A stretch of 53,607 nucleotides of DNA, taken from an uncultured bacterium (GTDB taxonomy: Bacteria; Bacillota; Clostridia; Oscillospirales; Acutalibacteraceae). Under the pieces are notes generated by a model, which searched no databases, was not told where the DNA came from, and was given only the letters and a program-made list of their open reading frames with translations. The position numbers and the translations under genes were made by a program. This document shows, one piece after another, positions 19,805 to 27,318 of this stretch. The stretch lies in assembly GCA_905215055.1 (NCBI GenBank), contig CAJMOH010000015.1, positions 1-53,607 of the forward strand. Reading direction: 5' to 3'. Numbering within the stretch: the first letter of the stretch is position 1; each line of letters starts with the position of its first letter.

Positions 19805-20665
19805 ATGATTTCCTTCGGCGTTGTTGGCGGCGACCGCCGGCAGCTGTACCTGGCCCGCGCCTTGGCGGGAAAGGGATACCCGGTGTTCCTATGCGGCCTG
19901 GACCAGCTGGAGGACGGAGAGGCTTTTTCCCAGCTTTCCCTGGGAGAGCTGTCCCAGCGCTGCCAGGCGGCTTTGCTGCCCCTGCCGGTCACCCGGGACG
20001 GAAATACCCTCAACGCCCCCTTTTCCAGCCGGACCATCCCCCTGGACGGCGGGTTCGCCCAGTCCCTTCGGGAATGCACGGTGCTGGGCGGCATGGTGGA
20101 GCCTCTGAGACGGACCACAGACCTGTGGCAAGAGATCCCCTTAGAGGATTATTACCGCCGGGAGGAGCTGACCCTGGGCAACGCCTTTCTCACAGCGGAG
20201 GCGGCAGTAGCCCTGGCGGTGGAGCGCTCTCCCGGCGCTCTGGGAGGCTCCCGGTGCTTGGTGACAGGCTTTGGCCGCATCGGGAAAGCCCTGTGCCAAG
20301 ACCTGCGGGGTCTGGGCGCTCAGGTGGATTGCTGCGCCCGCAAGCCCTGGGATTTGACCGCGATTCGCGCCTTGGGCTGCGGAGCTCTCTCCTATGACGC
20401 GGCGCCCCAGGCTTATGATTTTATTTTCAACACAGTGCCTGCTCAGGTGGTGGGGGAGAGACTGCTCTCTTTCCAAACCGGAGACACCCTTGTGCTGGAG
20501 CTTGCCAGTGTCCCTGGGGGCATTGACCGCCAGGCCGCGAAGCGCTGGGGCGTGCAGGTGGTGGACGCCCCGTCCCTGCCCGGGCGTTTTTCCCCAAAAG
20601 CCTCCGGGGAGCTGATCGCGGAGGCTGTCATCCATATTTTGGAAGAAAGGCGGAGTCTTTTATGA
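19805..20665 (+). CDS. spoVFA: Dipicolinate synthase subunit A
   Basis: This is subunit A (DpaA, SpoVFA) of dipicolinate synthase, which oxidises dihydrodipicolinate to dipicolinic acid in the mother cell during sporulation. Dipicolinate with calcium fills the spore core and gives heat resistance. The protein has 286 residues with an N-terminal domain (SFGVVGGDRRQLYLARAL), then a Rossmann NAD(P) domain (CLVTGFGRIGKALCQDL) and the conserved IFNTVPAQVV. The ATG follows GGGGGACTGCATCC. The stop overlaps the start of the subunit B gene by four bases (ATGA), so translation is coupled. A sigma-K-like promoter lies just upstream. Confidence 0.96.
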   Translation: MISFGVVGGDRRQLYLARALAGKGYPVFLCGLDQLEDGEAFSQLSLGELSQRCQAALLPLPVTRDGNTLNAPFSSRTIPLDGGFAQSLRECTVLGGMVEPLRRTTDLWQEIPLEDYYRREELTLGNAFLTAEAAVALAVERSPGALGGSRCLVTGFGRIGKALCQDLRGLGAQVDCCARKPWDLTAIRALGCGALSYDAAPQAYDFIFNTVPAQVVGERLLSFQTGDTLVLELASVPGGIDRQAAKRWGVQVVDAPSLPGRFSPKASGELIAEAVIHILEERRSLL

Positions 20666-21240
20666 AAACCCTTGGATTTGCCCTGTGCGGATCCTTCTGC
20701 ACCTTTGAGAAAGCGGTTCAGCAGATGGAAATCCTTTCCCGCTCCTATAACATTCTGCCCATAATGTCCCAAAATGCCTATTCCACGGATACCCGCTTTG
20801 GCAAGGCCCGGGAGTGGGTCCGTCAGGTGGAGGAGATTGCCGGTTCCCCGGTGATTCACACCATGGTTCAGGCGGAGCCAATCGGCCCCAAGGGGCTGGT
20901 GGACGTCTTGGCGGTGGCTCCCTGCACGGGCAACACCCTTTCCAAGATTGCCGCTGGCATCACGGATACGCCGGTGACGATGGCGGTGAAGTCCGCCCTG
21001 CGGATTGGAATTCCCGTGGTGCTGTGCTGCGCCACCAACGACGCCATGGCGGCTTCGGGCCCCAACCTGCTGCGGCTGCTGAACACAAAAAATGTGTATC
21101 TGGTGCCCCTGCGTCAAGACGACCCGGTGAAAAAGCCAGTTTCTCTGGTGGCGGACTTTTCCCTGCTGCCCCAAACGATTGGCCTGGCCTTGGAGGGCAG
21201 GCAGCTGCAGCCGGTGCTTCTGCCGCCCCAGGGCATTTGA
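20662..21240 (+). CDS. spoVFB: Dipicolinate synthase subunit B
   Basis: This is subunit B (DpaB, SpoVFB), a flavoprotein-fold protein of 192 residues that forms dipicolinate synthase with subunit A. The family features are visible in GFALCGSFCTFEKAVQQME, the AVAPCTGNTLSKIAAGITDTPV block typical of flavin-binding decarboxylase-like folds, and a C-terminal VLCCATNDAMAASGPNLLRLLNTKNVY. It starts at the ATGA overlap with subunit A. Together the pair shows that the organism makes endospores. A new promoter for an unrelated gene lies 20 bases after the stop. Confidence 0.96.
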   Translation: MKTLGFALCGSFCTFEKAVQQMEILSRSYNILPIMSQNAYSTDTRFGKAREWVRQVEEIAGSPVIHTMVQAEPIGPKGLVDVLAVAPCTGNTLSKIAAGITDTPVTMAVKSALRIGIPVVLCCATNDAMAASGPNLLRLLNTKNVYLVPLRQDDPVKKPVSLVADFSLLPQTIGLALEGRQLQPVLLPPQGI

Positions 21241-21259
21241 GGCCAGAAAAACTTCTTTA

Positions 21260-21288
21260 TTTACAAAATCCTCGTTTTGGGGTATGAT
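21260..21288 (+). promoter_or_regulatory. Promoter for the zinc-ribbon membrane protein gene
   Basis: TTTACA at 21260-21265 and TATGAT at 21283-21288 are spaced by 17 bases, 58 bases before the start. Confidence 0.7.
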
Positions 21289-21345
21289 AATACAATACAT
21301 AGCCGCCCAGCGCGGCTGTGGATTTTTAGGAAAAGGACAAGGACT

Positions 21346-21828
21346 ATGCTTTACTGTACCAAATGCCGCGGCGTGTGCCAGGACTCTGTGTCCCGATGCC
21401 CCAACTGCAAAAGCAGCAAGCTCCGCCCCGTGGAGGAGGAAGATCTGGTGCGCCTTCACCGGGTGGACCAATACACAGCCAGCCTGCTGGAAAAGCGTCT
21501 TTCCCAGGAGGGTGTCGTTTTCCGGCTGGAGCCCTTCACCACCGGCTGGGTCTCCTATTTGTACGACAACGACGTTCTGCCTACCGACAAGCTGGTTTTG
21601 GCCCGCTGGTCCGACTATGAGAGGGCCAAGGAGCTTTCCGCCGAAGTCGGCCGTCAGGTGGAGAAGGAGCGCGCCAGCGTGGGGGAGGAAGAGGAGACCT
21701 TCCAGGACATGCCCCCCAAAAAGCGCATCGCCGTGCAGATTGTGTCTGTGTTCCTGTTTATTGTGCTGATTATGCTGGTGGTGTATGGCGCGGATTTCAT
21801 CGCCAACTGGCTGAAGGGCTTGTTCTGA
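21346..21828 (+). CDS. Zinc-ribbon protein with C-terminal membrane segment, unknown function
   Basis: This is a 160-residue protein. Residues 4-22 form a zinc ribbon (CTKC, then CPNC), the middle is soluble and acidic, with a region like LEKRLSQEGVVFRLEPF, and a single membrane segment lies near the C-terminus (IAVQIVSVFLFIVLIMLVVYGADFI). It is therefore probably a tail-anchored membrane protein with its zinc ribbon in the cytoplasm. The frame is open further upstream to 21277, but the ATG at 21346 follows AAGGACAAGG and gives the zinc ribbon at the start. It has its own promoter and lies between dpaB and metY. I do not recognise the family and assign no function. Confidence 0.82.
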   Translation: MLYCTKCRGVCQDSVSRCPNCKSSKLRPVEEEDLVRLHRVDQYTASLLEKRLSQEGVVFRLEPFTTGWVSYLYDNDVLPTDKLVLARWSDYERAKELSAEVGRQVEKERASVGEEEETFQDMPPKKRIAVQIVSVFLFIVLIMLVVYGADFIANWLKGLF

Positions 21829-21924
21829 AGCGGAATCAGAAAAATCAAGGTACGTTCCCGGAAATCTGCCTTTCCAGCAGAAAAACCGGCAGCATAAAAT
21901 TACTTGTGGAAAGGAAAAGCGTTT

Positions 21925-23205
21925 ATGAAGGACTTGAAACCGGATACCCTTTGCATCCATGCGGGCTACACGCCCAAAAACGGCGAGCCCCGCGTCGCAC
22001 CCATTGTGCAGAGCACCACCTATGTGTACGAAAGCTCCAAGGAGATGGGCGCCCTCTTCGACTTGCAGGAGGACGGCTTCTTCTATACCCGGCTGGGCAA
22101 CCCCACCAACGACGTGGTGGAAAAGAAAATCGCTGCTCTGGAGGGCGGTGTGGGCGCCATGATTACCTCCTCGGGCCAGGCGGCCAACCTGATGGCTGTG
22201 CTGAATATCTGCCCCGCCGGGTTCCATGTGGTCAGCTCCAGCGCCATTTACGGCGGCACCTTCAACCTGTTCTACAAGACCATGAAGGAGATGGGCATTG
22301 AAACCACCTTTGTCTCGCCCAACGCTACCTTGGAGGAGCTGCGGGCGGCCATGCGCCCCAATACCCGGGCTGTGTTCGCGGAGACGCTGGCCAATCCCTC
22401 CCTGGCCATCGCGGACTTGGAGACCTTTGCCGCCGCCGCTCACGAGCAGGGAGTGCCGCTGATTGTGGACAACACCTTCCCCACGCCCATCAACTGCCGC
22501 CCCTTTGCGTTTGGCGCGGACATTGTCACTCACTCCACCACCAAGTACATGGACGGCCATGCGGTGCAGGTAGGCGGCGTGATTGTGGATTCTGGAAACT
22601 TCAACTGGGACAATGGCAAATTCCCCATGCTCACCCAGCCGGATGAGTCCTATCACGGCATTGTGTACACCCAGCACTTTGGCAAGGCGGCCTATATCGC
22701 CAAGTGCCGCACGCACCTGATGCGGGATCTGGGCGCTCAGGCGGCTCCCATGAACGCCTTTCTGCTGAATCTGGGCCTGGAGACTTTGGCCTTGCGCATG
22801 GAGCGCCACTGCTCCAACGCCCTGGCTGTGGCCCAGTTCTTGGAGAACGATCCCCGGGTGGCCTGGGTCAATTACCCAGATTTGGAATCCAGTCCCCAGC
22901 ACGAGCTGGCCAAGAAGTACATGCCTCACGGCACCTGCGGCGTGGTGTCCTTTGGTGTAAAGGGCGGCCGGGAAGCCGCCACCAGATTTATGGACAGCCT
23001 GGAGCTGGCCTCGGTCGTCACCCATGTGGCGGACCTTCGGACCTGCTGCCTGCATCCGGCCAGCACCACCCACCGCCAGATGAGCGACGAGCAGCTGAAG
23101 GAGGCCGGCGTGCCTGCCGATTTGATCCGCCTGTCCGTGGGCATTGAAAATCCCCAGGACATTATCGGAGACATCCAGCAGGCTCTGGAAAAGGCCGCTC
23201 AGTAA
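21925..23205 (+). CDS. metY: O-acetylhomoserine sulfhydrylase (aminocarboxypropyltransferase)
   Basis: This is a PLP enzyme of the Cys/Met metabolism family, 426 residues, most like MetY, which makes homocysteine from O-acetylhomoserine and sulfide. The PLP lysine is Lys207 in HSTTKYMDGH. The region SSGQAANLMAVL and the YTRLGNPT substrate segment near residue 55 fit the family. The length and the insertion VDSGNFNWDNGKFPMLTQPDESYHG separate MetY from MetB/MetC, which are nearer 380-400 residues. The ATG at 21925 follows AAAGGAAAAGCG. Homocysteine leads to methionine, and metK lies 11 kb away. Unlike metK, metY has no SAM riboswitch. A strong bidirectional terminator follows. Confidence 0.93.
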   Translation: MKDLKPDTLCIHAGYTPKNGEPRVAPIVQSTTYVYESSKEMGALFDLQEDGFFYTRLGNPTNDVVEKKIAALEGGVGAMITSSGQAANLMAVLNICPAGFHVVSSSAIYGGTFNLFYKTMKEMGIETTFVSPNATLEELRAAMRPNTRAVFAETLANPSLAIADLETFAAAAHEQGVPLIVDNTFPTPINCRPFAFGADIVTHSTTKYMDGHAVQVGGVIVDSGNFNWDNGKFPMLTQPDESYHGIVYTQHFGKAAYIAKCRTHLMRDLGAQAAPMNAFLLNLGLETLALRMERHCSNALAVAQFLENDPRVAWVNYPDLESSPQHELAKKYMPHGTCGVVSFGVKGGREAATRFMDSLELASVVTHVADLRTCCLHPASTTHRQMSDEQLKEAGVPADLIRLSVGIENPQDIIGDIQQALEKAAQ

Positions 23206-23222
23206 AATTTTGCGCTAACGAA

Positions 23223-23257
23223 AAAAAGGACATCCAGAAAACCTGGATGTCCTTTTT
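23223..23257. terminator. Terminator between metY and the convergent lipoprotein gene
   Basis: GGACATCCAG at 23228-23237 and CTGGATGTCC at 23243-23252 form a perfect ten-base-pair stem around AAAAC. It is flanked by A runs on the left and TTTTTGCG on the right, so it can work in both directions. Confidence 0.93.
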
Positions 23258-23268
23258 GCGTGCCATTG

Positions 23269-23862
23269 CTAGGCCTGCTGAGAAAAAGTCAACGTGACGG
23301 CCTGGACCGTGTCCATTCCCTGAAAGCTCTCTGGGGTGAAGTAATCTTCCACCGTGAAGGAGGGCATGGATGTTCCGCTGTCCGCCACAAAAAACGCCAC
23401 GGGAATTTCCTCTCCCAGCTGGATTTCCCGTTCCTCCTCCAGCCAGCCCTGGGTGTATGCCAGCGGCTCCTCCGGGGGTGTTACCGGGTCGCTTTGGAAG
23501 GTGGAGGTTCCCATCCCGTGAAGGGACAGGACAAAGCTTCGGTCCTCCCGAACAAGGAGGGAGAACACCCCTTGAGTGTTTTCCTCCTCCTGCTCCTCCC
23601 AGAAAATAGTCCCCTGGCCTGTGGAGACCCAAGCCCCGTTTTCCAAAACATAGGTGGAGGCTGTGACGGCCAGAGCGCCTTCCGGGCAATAGTAGGTAAA
23701 CAGCCTGGCGTTGTCCTTCAGTCCCAGCAGGGACAGCATTTCTTCCTGGCTCTCGTTCATCTCGTAGGGGGCCACATGGGGCTCTGCGGCTGCTTGAGCG
23801 CCGCAGCCCGTCAGGGTGAGGGCCAGCGCCAGCAGCGCCGCCCCGATGATTGTCTTTTTCAT
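23269..23862 (-). CDS. Predicted lipoprotein, unknown function
   Basis: This is a 197-residue secreted lipoprotein. The signal peptide MKKTIIGAALLALALTLTGC ends at a lipobox (LTGC), with Cys20 as the lipid-modified residue. The mature part is acidic and soluble, with TFQSDPVTPPEEPLAYTQGWLEEE and no motif I recognise. It starts four bases after the stop of the GNAT gene and its ribosome site lies inside that gene, so the two are translated together. It converges on metY with a terminator between them. The start is set by GGAAGTGAGAGG. Confidence 0.88.
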   Translation of the reverse strand: MKKTIIGAALLALALTLTGCGAQAAAEPHVAPYEMNESQEEMLSLLGLKDNARLFTYYCPEGALAVTASTYVLENGAWVSTGQGTIFWEEQEEENTQGVFSLLVREDRSFVLSLHGMGTSTFQSDPVTPPEEPLAYTQGWLEEEREIQLGEEIPVAFFVADSGTSMPSFTVEDYFTPESFQGMDTVQAVTLTFSQQA

Positions 23863-23866
23863 CCTC

Positions 23867-24655
23867 TCACTTCCTTTCCCGCGTCACCACACAGCAGGGG
23901 TACTCGCGGTTGAAATGATACCCCAGGCGCTCCGCCAGCGCCGCGCTGATGGGAGTGGCAGCGTCCCAGCTGGGGTACAGGTTCCGCTCCAGACAGCGGA
24001 GAATGAGCGCGCTGGCACAGCACAGGGCCAGTCCCCGCCGCCGGAATTCCTCCTTGGTGTCAATTTCAATTTCAATGCCGCCCTTGTACCAGGTGTAGGA
24101 GGACGCCCCCGCCGCCAGCTCCTCTCCATGCAAAGCCGCAACTCCCAGGCCGTGGGCCGCGTACTCCTCCCAAGAGGAGAAGTTGGCGCAGAAATCTCTG
24201 GCCCACGTCTGCTCCAGAACCCTCTCGTAAAGCTCCCGGTCAATGGGCCGCAGGGAAAATCCCTGGGGCAGCCTGTCCAGGTTGGCCCGCAGCGCGGCCT
24301 TGTCAAAGACGCCGGGCTCCTTTTTGATGGCATACCGGGTGATGGTTTGTACCCGCCCGGCACAGGTCGTTTCAATCAGCCGCTGCCAGTCCTGATTTTG
24401 GGGGACAAGCAGCATGTCCGCGCCTGTATACGCTTCGGGACAGTAGCCGGCCAATTCCTCAGCTCCGGGACAGGCCGGGTCTCCTCCCAGAAAGAAAAAG
24501 TCCCCCACCCACAGCAGCGCTGCCTGGGGATGCCGGCGGCTGTCTGCCCAGGCTCGTCCCATGCAGCCCTGAAGCACCGACCAGACCAGGGTTTCCTCCC
24601 AGCCCTCAAACAGAGGGGCCAGCTTTTCCAAGCTGTCTCCCGCCATGGATACCAT
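23867..24655 (-). CDS. GNAT acetyltransferase (PF12746-like)
   Basis: This 262-residue protein has an N-terminal domain of about 120 residues followed by a C-terminal GNAT domain (GGIEIEIDTKEEFRRRGLALCCASALILRCLERNLYPSWDA). The length and layout fit the GNAT_acetyltran family (PF12746), of unknown substrate. The acetyl-CoA motif Q/R-x-x-G-x-A is present as EFRRRGLALCCA. The ATG at 24655 is preferred over the ATG at 24661 because GGAGG then lies seven bases away. It has its own promoter, and the lipoprotein gene follows after four bases, so the pair forms an operon. Confidence 0.85.
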   Translation of the reverse strand: MVSMAGDSLEKLAPLFEGWEETLVWSVLQGCMGRAWADSRRHPQAALLWVGDFFFLGGDPACPGAEELAGYCPEAYTGADMLLVPQNQDWQRLIETTCAGRVQTITRYAIKKEPGVFDKAALRANLDRLPQGFSLRPIDRELYERVLEQTWARDFCANFSSWEEYAAHGLGVAALHGEELAAGASSYTWYKGGIEIEIDTKEEFRRRGLALCCASALILRCLERNLYPSWDAATPISAALAERLGYHFNREYPCCVVTRERK

Positions 24656-24681
24656 CCTCATCCCTCCCTTTTGTATCTGAC

Positions 24682-24710
24682 ATTATAGCAAAGTTCCTTT
24701 GAAAAAACAA
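24682..24710 (-). promoter_or_regulatory. Sigma-A promoter for the GNAT-lipoprotein operon
   Basis: On the minus strand TTGTTT (24710-24705) and a perfect TATAAT (24687-24682) are spaced by 17 bases. The -35 box lies in the T tract of the terminator of the preceding histidine kinase gene. Confidence 0.8.
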
Positions 24711-24738
24711 GAAAAAGGGCCGCGAAGCTCGCGGCCCT
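24705..24738 (-). terminator. Terminator of the two-component operon
   Basis: On the minus strand AGGGCCGCGA and TCGCGGCCCT form a perfect ten-base-pair stem (24738-24716) with a three-base loop, followed by TTTTCTTGTTTTTT. It begins five bases after the histidine kinase stop. Confidence 0.93.
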
Positions 24739-24742
24739 CTTA

Positions 24743-26470
24743 TCAAGCTGTTTCGGGGGGAGACGGCTCCTGTCCCTCTTCAGTGCTATCCGGTCCTTCC
24801 GCCGGAGCGGGAGCCTCCTGGGCGGGCGGCGGAACCTGCTCGGGCTGGGGCAGGGGCGCCTGCATCGCGGGCGCCTTAATGACCAGCGGGAACTGCACGG
24901 ACACGATAAACAGGTCCCCGTCCGTGTGGACATGAAACCGGCCTCCGCAGGCTTCGGTAAAACTCTTGGCAATGGACAGCCCCAGACCGCTGCCCTCGGT
25001 GGTGCGGTTCTGGTCGCCCCGTACAAACCGGGCAGTCAGGTGCTCGGCGTCCATGGTGATCTCGTTGCGGGAGATGTTCCGAATGGTCACGGTGGCAAAG
25101 GTCCCGCCTGCGGGGCTGGGCTGGGCGGCCAAGCTCACATAAACCCGAGAGCCTTCCAGAGCGTACTGGTCGCAGTTGCGGATCAGATTTTGAAATACCC
25201 GGTACAGCCGCTGGCCGTCGGCGTGAACAAGAAACGGCGTGTCGGGAATATCCACCCGCCAGGTCAGGGTGGAGGCGCTCAGGGTTTCCTCCATTTCCCC
25301 AAAGGTCTGCTGCAAAAGCTTGCCAATGTCCAGATCCTCCAGATCCAGGGAGATGTTGCCGGTGGCGGCCTTGGAAACCTCGAACACATCCTGAACAATG
25401 TGGTTCAAGCGGTCCGCCTTTTTGGAAATGGTTTTGATGTAGTCCATCACATGGGGCGGCAGGTCCGGCTCCCGCTTTAAAAGCTCCACATAGCTGATGA
25501 TGGAGGTCAGCGGCGTTTTGATGTCGTGAGACACATTGGTAATCAGCTCCACCTTGGTGCGGTCGGCCTTGATGCCCTCCTCCACGGCCTTCTGGATGCC
25601 GATGCGGATCATGTTCAGCTGCATGGCGCTGTCGTACAGATTGGAGGTGGGAGGCACATGGTTGACGGCGTTTAGATTGCCGCTGTACATTTCCTGAATT
25701 TGGGCCATCAGAATGCTCCAGTCCCGCAGGTCCCGTTTCATGGCCAGCGTGTACCAGAAGATGCAGCCAATCACCCCAGCCGCCGCAAAGCCCACAATCC
25801 CCAGCAAAAAGAAATCCCGAATGGGAGAGACAGGGGTGCGTACCAGGGAAAGAAACAGCACCGCCGACACTCCCAGCACGCCGATGATCACCGCCAGGGT
25901 GGAGAAGAGTCGCCGGATGCTCCGCTGGGCAAAGGTGGTCATGTCCCGATAGCTGTTCAGGGCCTTCAGCAGAGAGTGAACAATGTTGTGCCGGAAGAAC
26001 TGCCGGTTCTTCCCAATGTCCAGACACAAAAAATAGAGAAATATCACCGCGGCCACAGGGCTTAGCATGCCGCCCAGGGTGGTGCTCATGTCCAGCGTGA
26101 AGGTCACGCCCAGCACCAGCACCATGAACAGCAGCTTGAGCTCCACCCAGATTTTCGAAAGCCACAGCGCCAGCCTGTTCTCAAAGGCGTGGCGGTCTTT
26201 GCGGAATACAAACATCAGGACCAGCAGCGCCGTCACAAACAGAATGACACTGACGGCGGCAACCGGCAGCCATCGGGGATAGTCTCCATAGGTCAGGTTG
26301 ATAAAGGCTTCGCCCAGGCCTCCGGCCATCAGGGGATCCAAAGCGATAAACAGCAAAAACAGCAGGCCGGTGGTCAGGCCGCACAGCAGGATCAGAAAGG
26401 AAATCCAGGAGACGGCTCCCTTAAAGGCGTCGGTGTTTTTCCAATCAGTGCTTTTCAAATTTGTATCCAA
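24743..26470 (-). CDS. Sensor histidine kinase
   Basis: This is a membrane sensor kinase of 575 residues. The first 250 residues hold about six membrane segments (for example VSWISFLILLCGLTTGLLFLLFIAL). No clear extracellular sensor domain is visible. The phospho-acceptor is His315 in NVSHDIKTPLTSI. Further on are the N box (FQNLIRNCDQYALEG) and the G box (GSGLGLSIAKSF). After the ATPase domain comes an unusual tail of about 50 residues rich in Pro, Ala and Glu. Translation seems to begin at a TTG (26470) inside the end of the response regulator gene, overlapping it by 26 bases. The start is weak: a TTG at 26458 is an alternative. It partners the response regulator upstream. Confidence 0.94.
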   Translation of the reverse strand: MDTNLKSTDWKNTDAFKGAVSWISFLILLCGLTTGLLFLLFIALDPLMAGGLGEAFINLTYGDYPRWLPVAAVSVILFVTALLVLMFVFRKDRHAFENRLALWLSKIWVELKLLFMVLVLGVTFTLDMSTTLGGMLSPVAAVIFLYFLCLDIGKNRQFFRHNIVHSLLKALNSYRDMTTFAQRSIRRLFSTLAVIIGVLGVSAVLFLSLVRTPVSPIRDFFLLGIVGFAAAGVIGCIFWYTLAMKRDLRDWSILMAQIQEMYSGNLNAVNHVPPTSNLYDSAMQLNMIRIGIQKAVEEGIKADRTKVELITNVSHDIKTPLTSIISYVELLKREPDLPPHVMDYIKTISKKADRLNHIVQDVFEVSKAATGNISLDLEDLDIGKLLQQTFGEMEETLSASTLTWRVDIPDTPFLVHADGQRLYRVFQNLIRNCDQYALEGSRVYVSLAAQPSPAGGTFATVTIRNISRNEITMDAEHLTARFVRGDQNRTTEGSGLGLSIAKSFTEACGGRFHVHTDGDLFIVSVQFPLVIKAPAMQAPLPQPEQVPPPAQEAPAPAEGPDSTEEGQEPSPPETA

Positions 26471-27152
26471 TCCCCCACACCACCTTCAAATACTCCGGCT
26501 CCCCCGGATTGATCTCAATTTTCTCCCGGATGCGGCGGATGTGGACCATCACCGTGTTTTCCGTGGAATAGGCAGACTCGTTCCAGATCTTGCTGTAAAT
26601 TTCCTCGGCGGGGAAAATCCGTCCGGGGTTACGCATCAGCAGCTCCACAATCTTGGTTTCCGTGGCGGTCAGCTTTACCGGCTCCCCGTCGGCGTAGAGC
26701 ACATGCTCGTCCAGGTTGAAGGTGAGCCTGCCGTTGACAATGATGTTTTCCCCGCTGGAGTGGATGTCCCCCAGGCTGGTGTAGCGCCGCAGCTGGCTCT
26801 TCACCCGGGCGGTCAGCTCCATGGGGTTAAAGGGCTTTGTCACATAGTCGTCCGCGCCCATAGAGAGGCCGATTACCTTGTCGCTGTCCTCGCTTTTAGC
26901 GGAGAGCACAATGATGGGCAGGTTTTTTCGCTCCCGAATCTTCATAATGGCGGAAAGCCCGTCCATTTTGGGCATCATCACATCGATGATAATCAGATGG
27001 ATGTCCTTGGTCATAGCCAGGTCCAGGGCCTCCATGCCGTCATAGGCCTTAAAGACCGTATAGCCCTCGCCCTCCAAATTCAGGGCGATTGCCCGCACAA
27101 TCTCCCGGTCGTCGTCCACCACCAGAATATTTTTCTTTTCAACCCTGTCCAT
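26445..27152 (-). CDS. OmpR-family response regulator
   Basis: This is a two-component transcription factor of 235 residues. The receiver domain has the acidic pocket (VVDDDRE), the phospho-acceptor Asp57 in IIIDVMMPKMDG, the Ser/Thr in VLSAKS and the Lys in DYVTKPFNP. The C-terminal half is an OmpR/PhoB winged helix (ENTVMVHIRRIREKIEI and VWGIGYKF). The ATG at 27152 is chosen over the frame's upstream extension because it follows TTAGGAGGG. The gene lies just upstream of the histidine kinase and overlaps it by 26 bases, so the pair is translated together. A promoter and a pair of TTTC-TTAC direct repeats lie upstream, possibly for self-regulation. Confidence 0.97.
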   Translation of the reverse strand: MDRVEKKNILVVDDDREIVRAIALNLEGEGYTVFKAYDGMEALDLAMTKDIHLIIIDVMMPKMDGLSAIMKIRERKNLPIIVLSAKSEDSDKVIGLSMGADDYVTKPFNPMELTARVKSQLRRYTSLGDIHSSGENIIVNGRLTFNLDEHVLYADGEPVKLTATETKIVELLMRNPGRIFPAEEIYSKIWNESAYSTENTVMVHIRRIREKIEINPGEPEYLKVVWGIGYKFEKH

Positions 27153-27206
27153 ATGGGTCCCTCCTAAGGCAAAGTGCGTCAAATTCTAAAGCTAAGTGTA
27201 GGCTCG

Positions 27207-27240
27207 TTTCCTTACATTCCAGAAAACGAATTTCTTACGA
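27207..27240. promoter_or_regulatory. Direct repeat upstream of the response regulator (possible regulator site)
   Basis: TTTCCTTAC at 27207-27215 and TTTCTTAC at 27231-27238 are near-identical and about 23 bases apart, close to two helical turns. OmpR-type regulators often bind such direct repeats. The pair lies between the promoter of the regulator gene and its start, and also upstream of the PdaA-like gene on the other strand. Confidence 0.35.
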
Positions 27241-27242
27241 AA

Positions 27243-27271
27243 ATCATACAGTATTTTTTCTTCAGATGCAA
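27243..27271 (-). promoter_or_regulatory. Sigma-A promoter for the two-component operon
   Basis: On the minus strand TTGCAT (27271-27266) and TATGAT (27248-27243) are spaced by 17 bases. This gives a leader of about 85 bases before the response regulator start. Confidence 0.75.
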
Positions 27272-27318
27272 GTGCCGCCCTTCTGCCGCATAGGGATGAA
27301 GAAAAGGGAGGAATGCCC

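Noticed and set aside
21841..21924. Possible riboswitch or promoter before metY
   Set aside because: No S-box or other methionine riboswitch features. The TTTCCA/TAAAAT pair is too weak to call.
27245..27252. CATACAGT resembling a sigma-E -10 box before the PdaA-like gene
   Set aside because: No matching -35 at 13-15 bases upstream. The same bases are better explained by the minus-strand sigma-A -10 (TATGAT) of the response regulator promoter.
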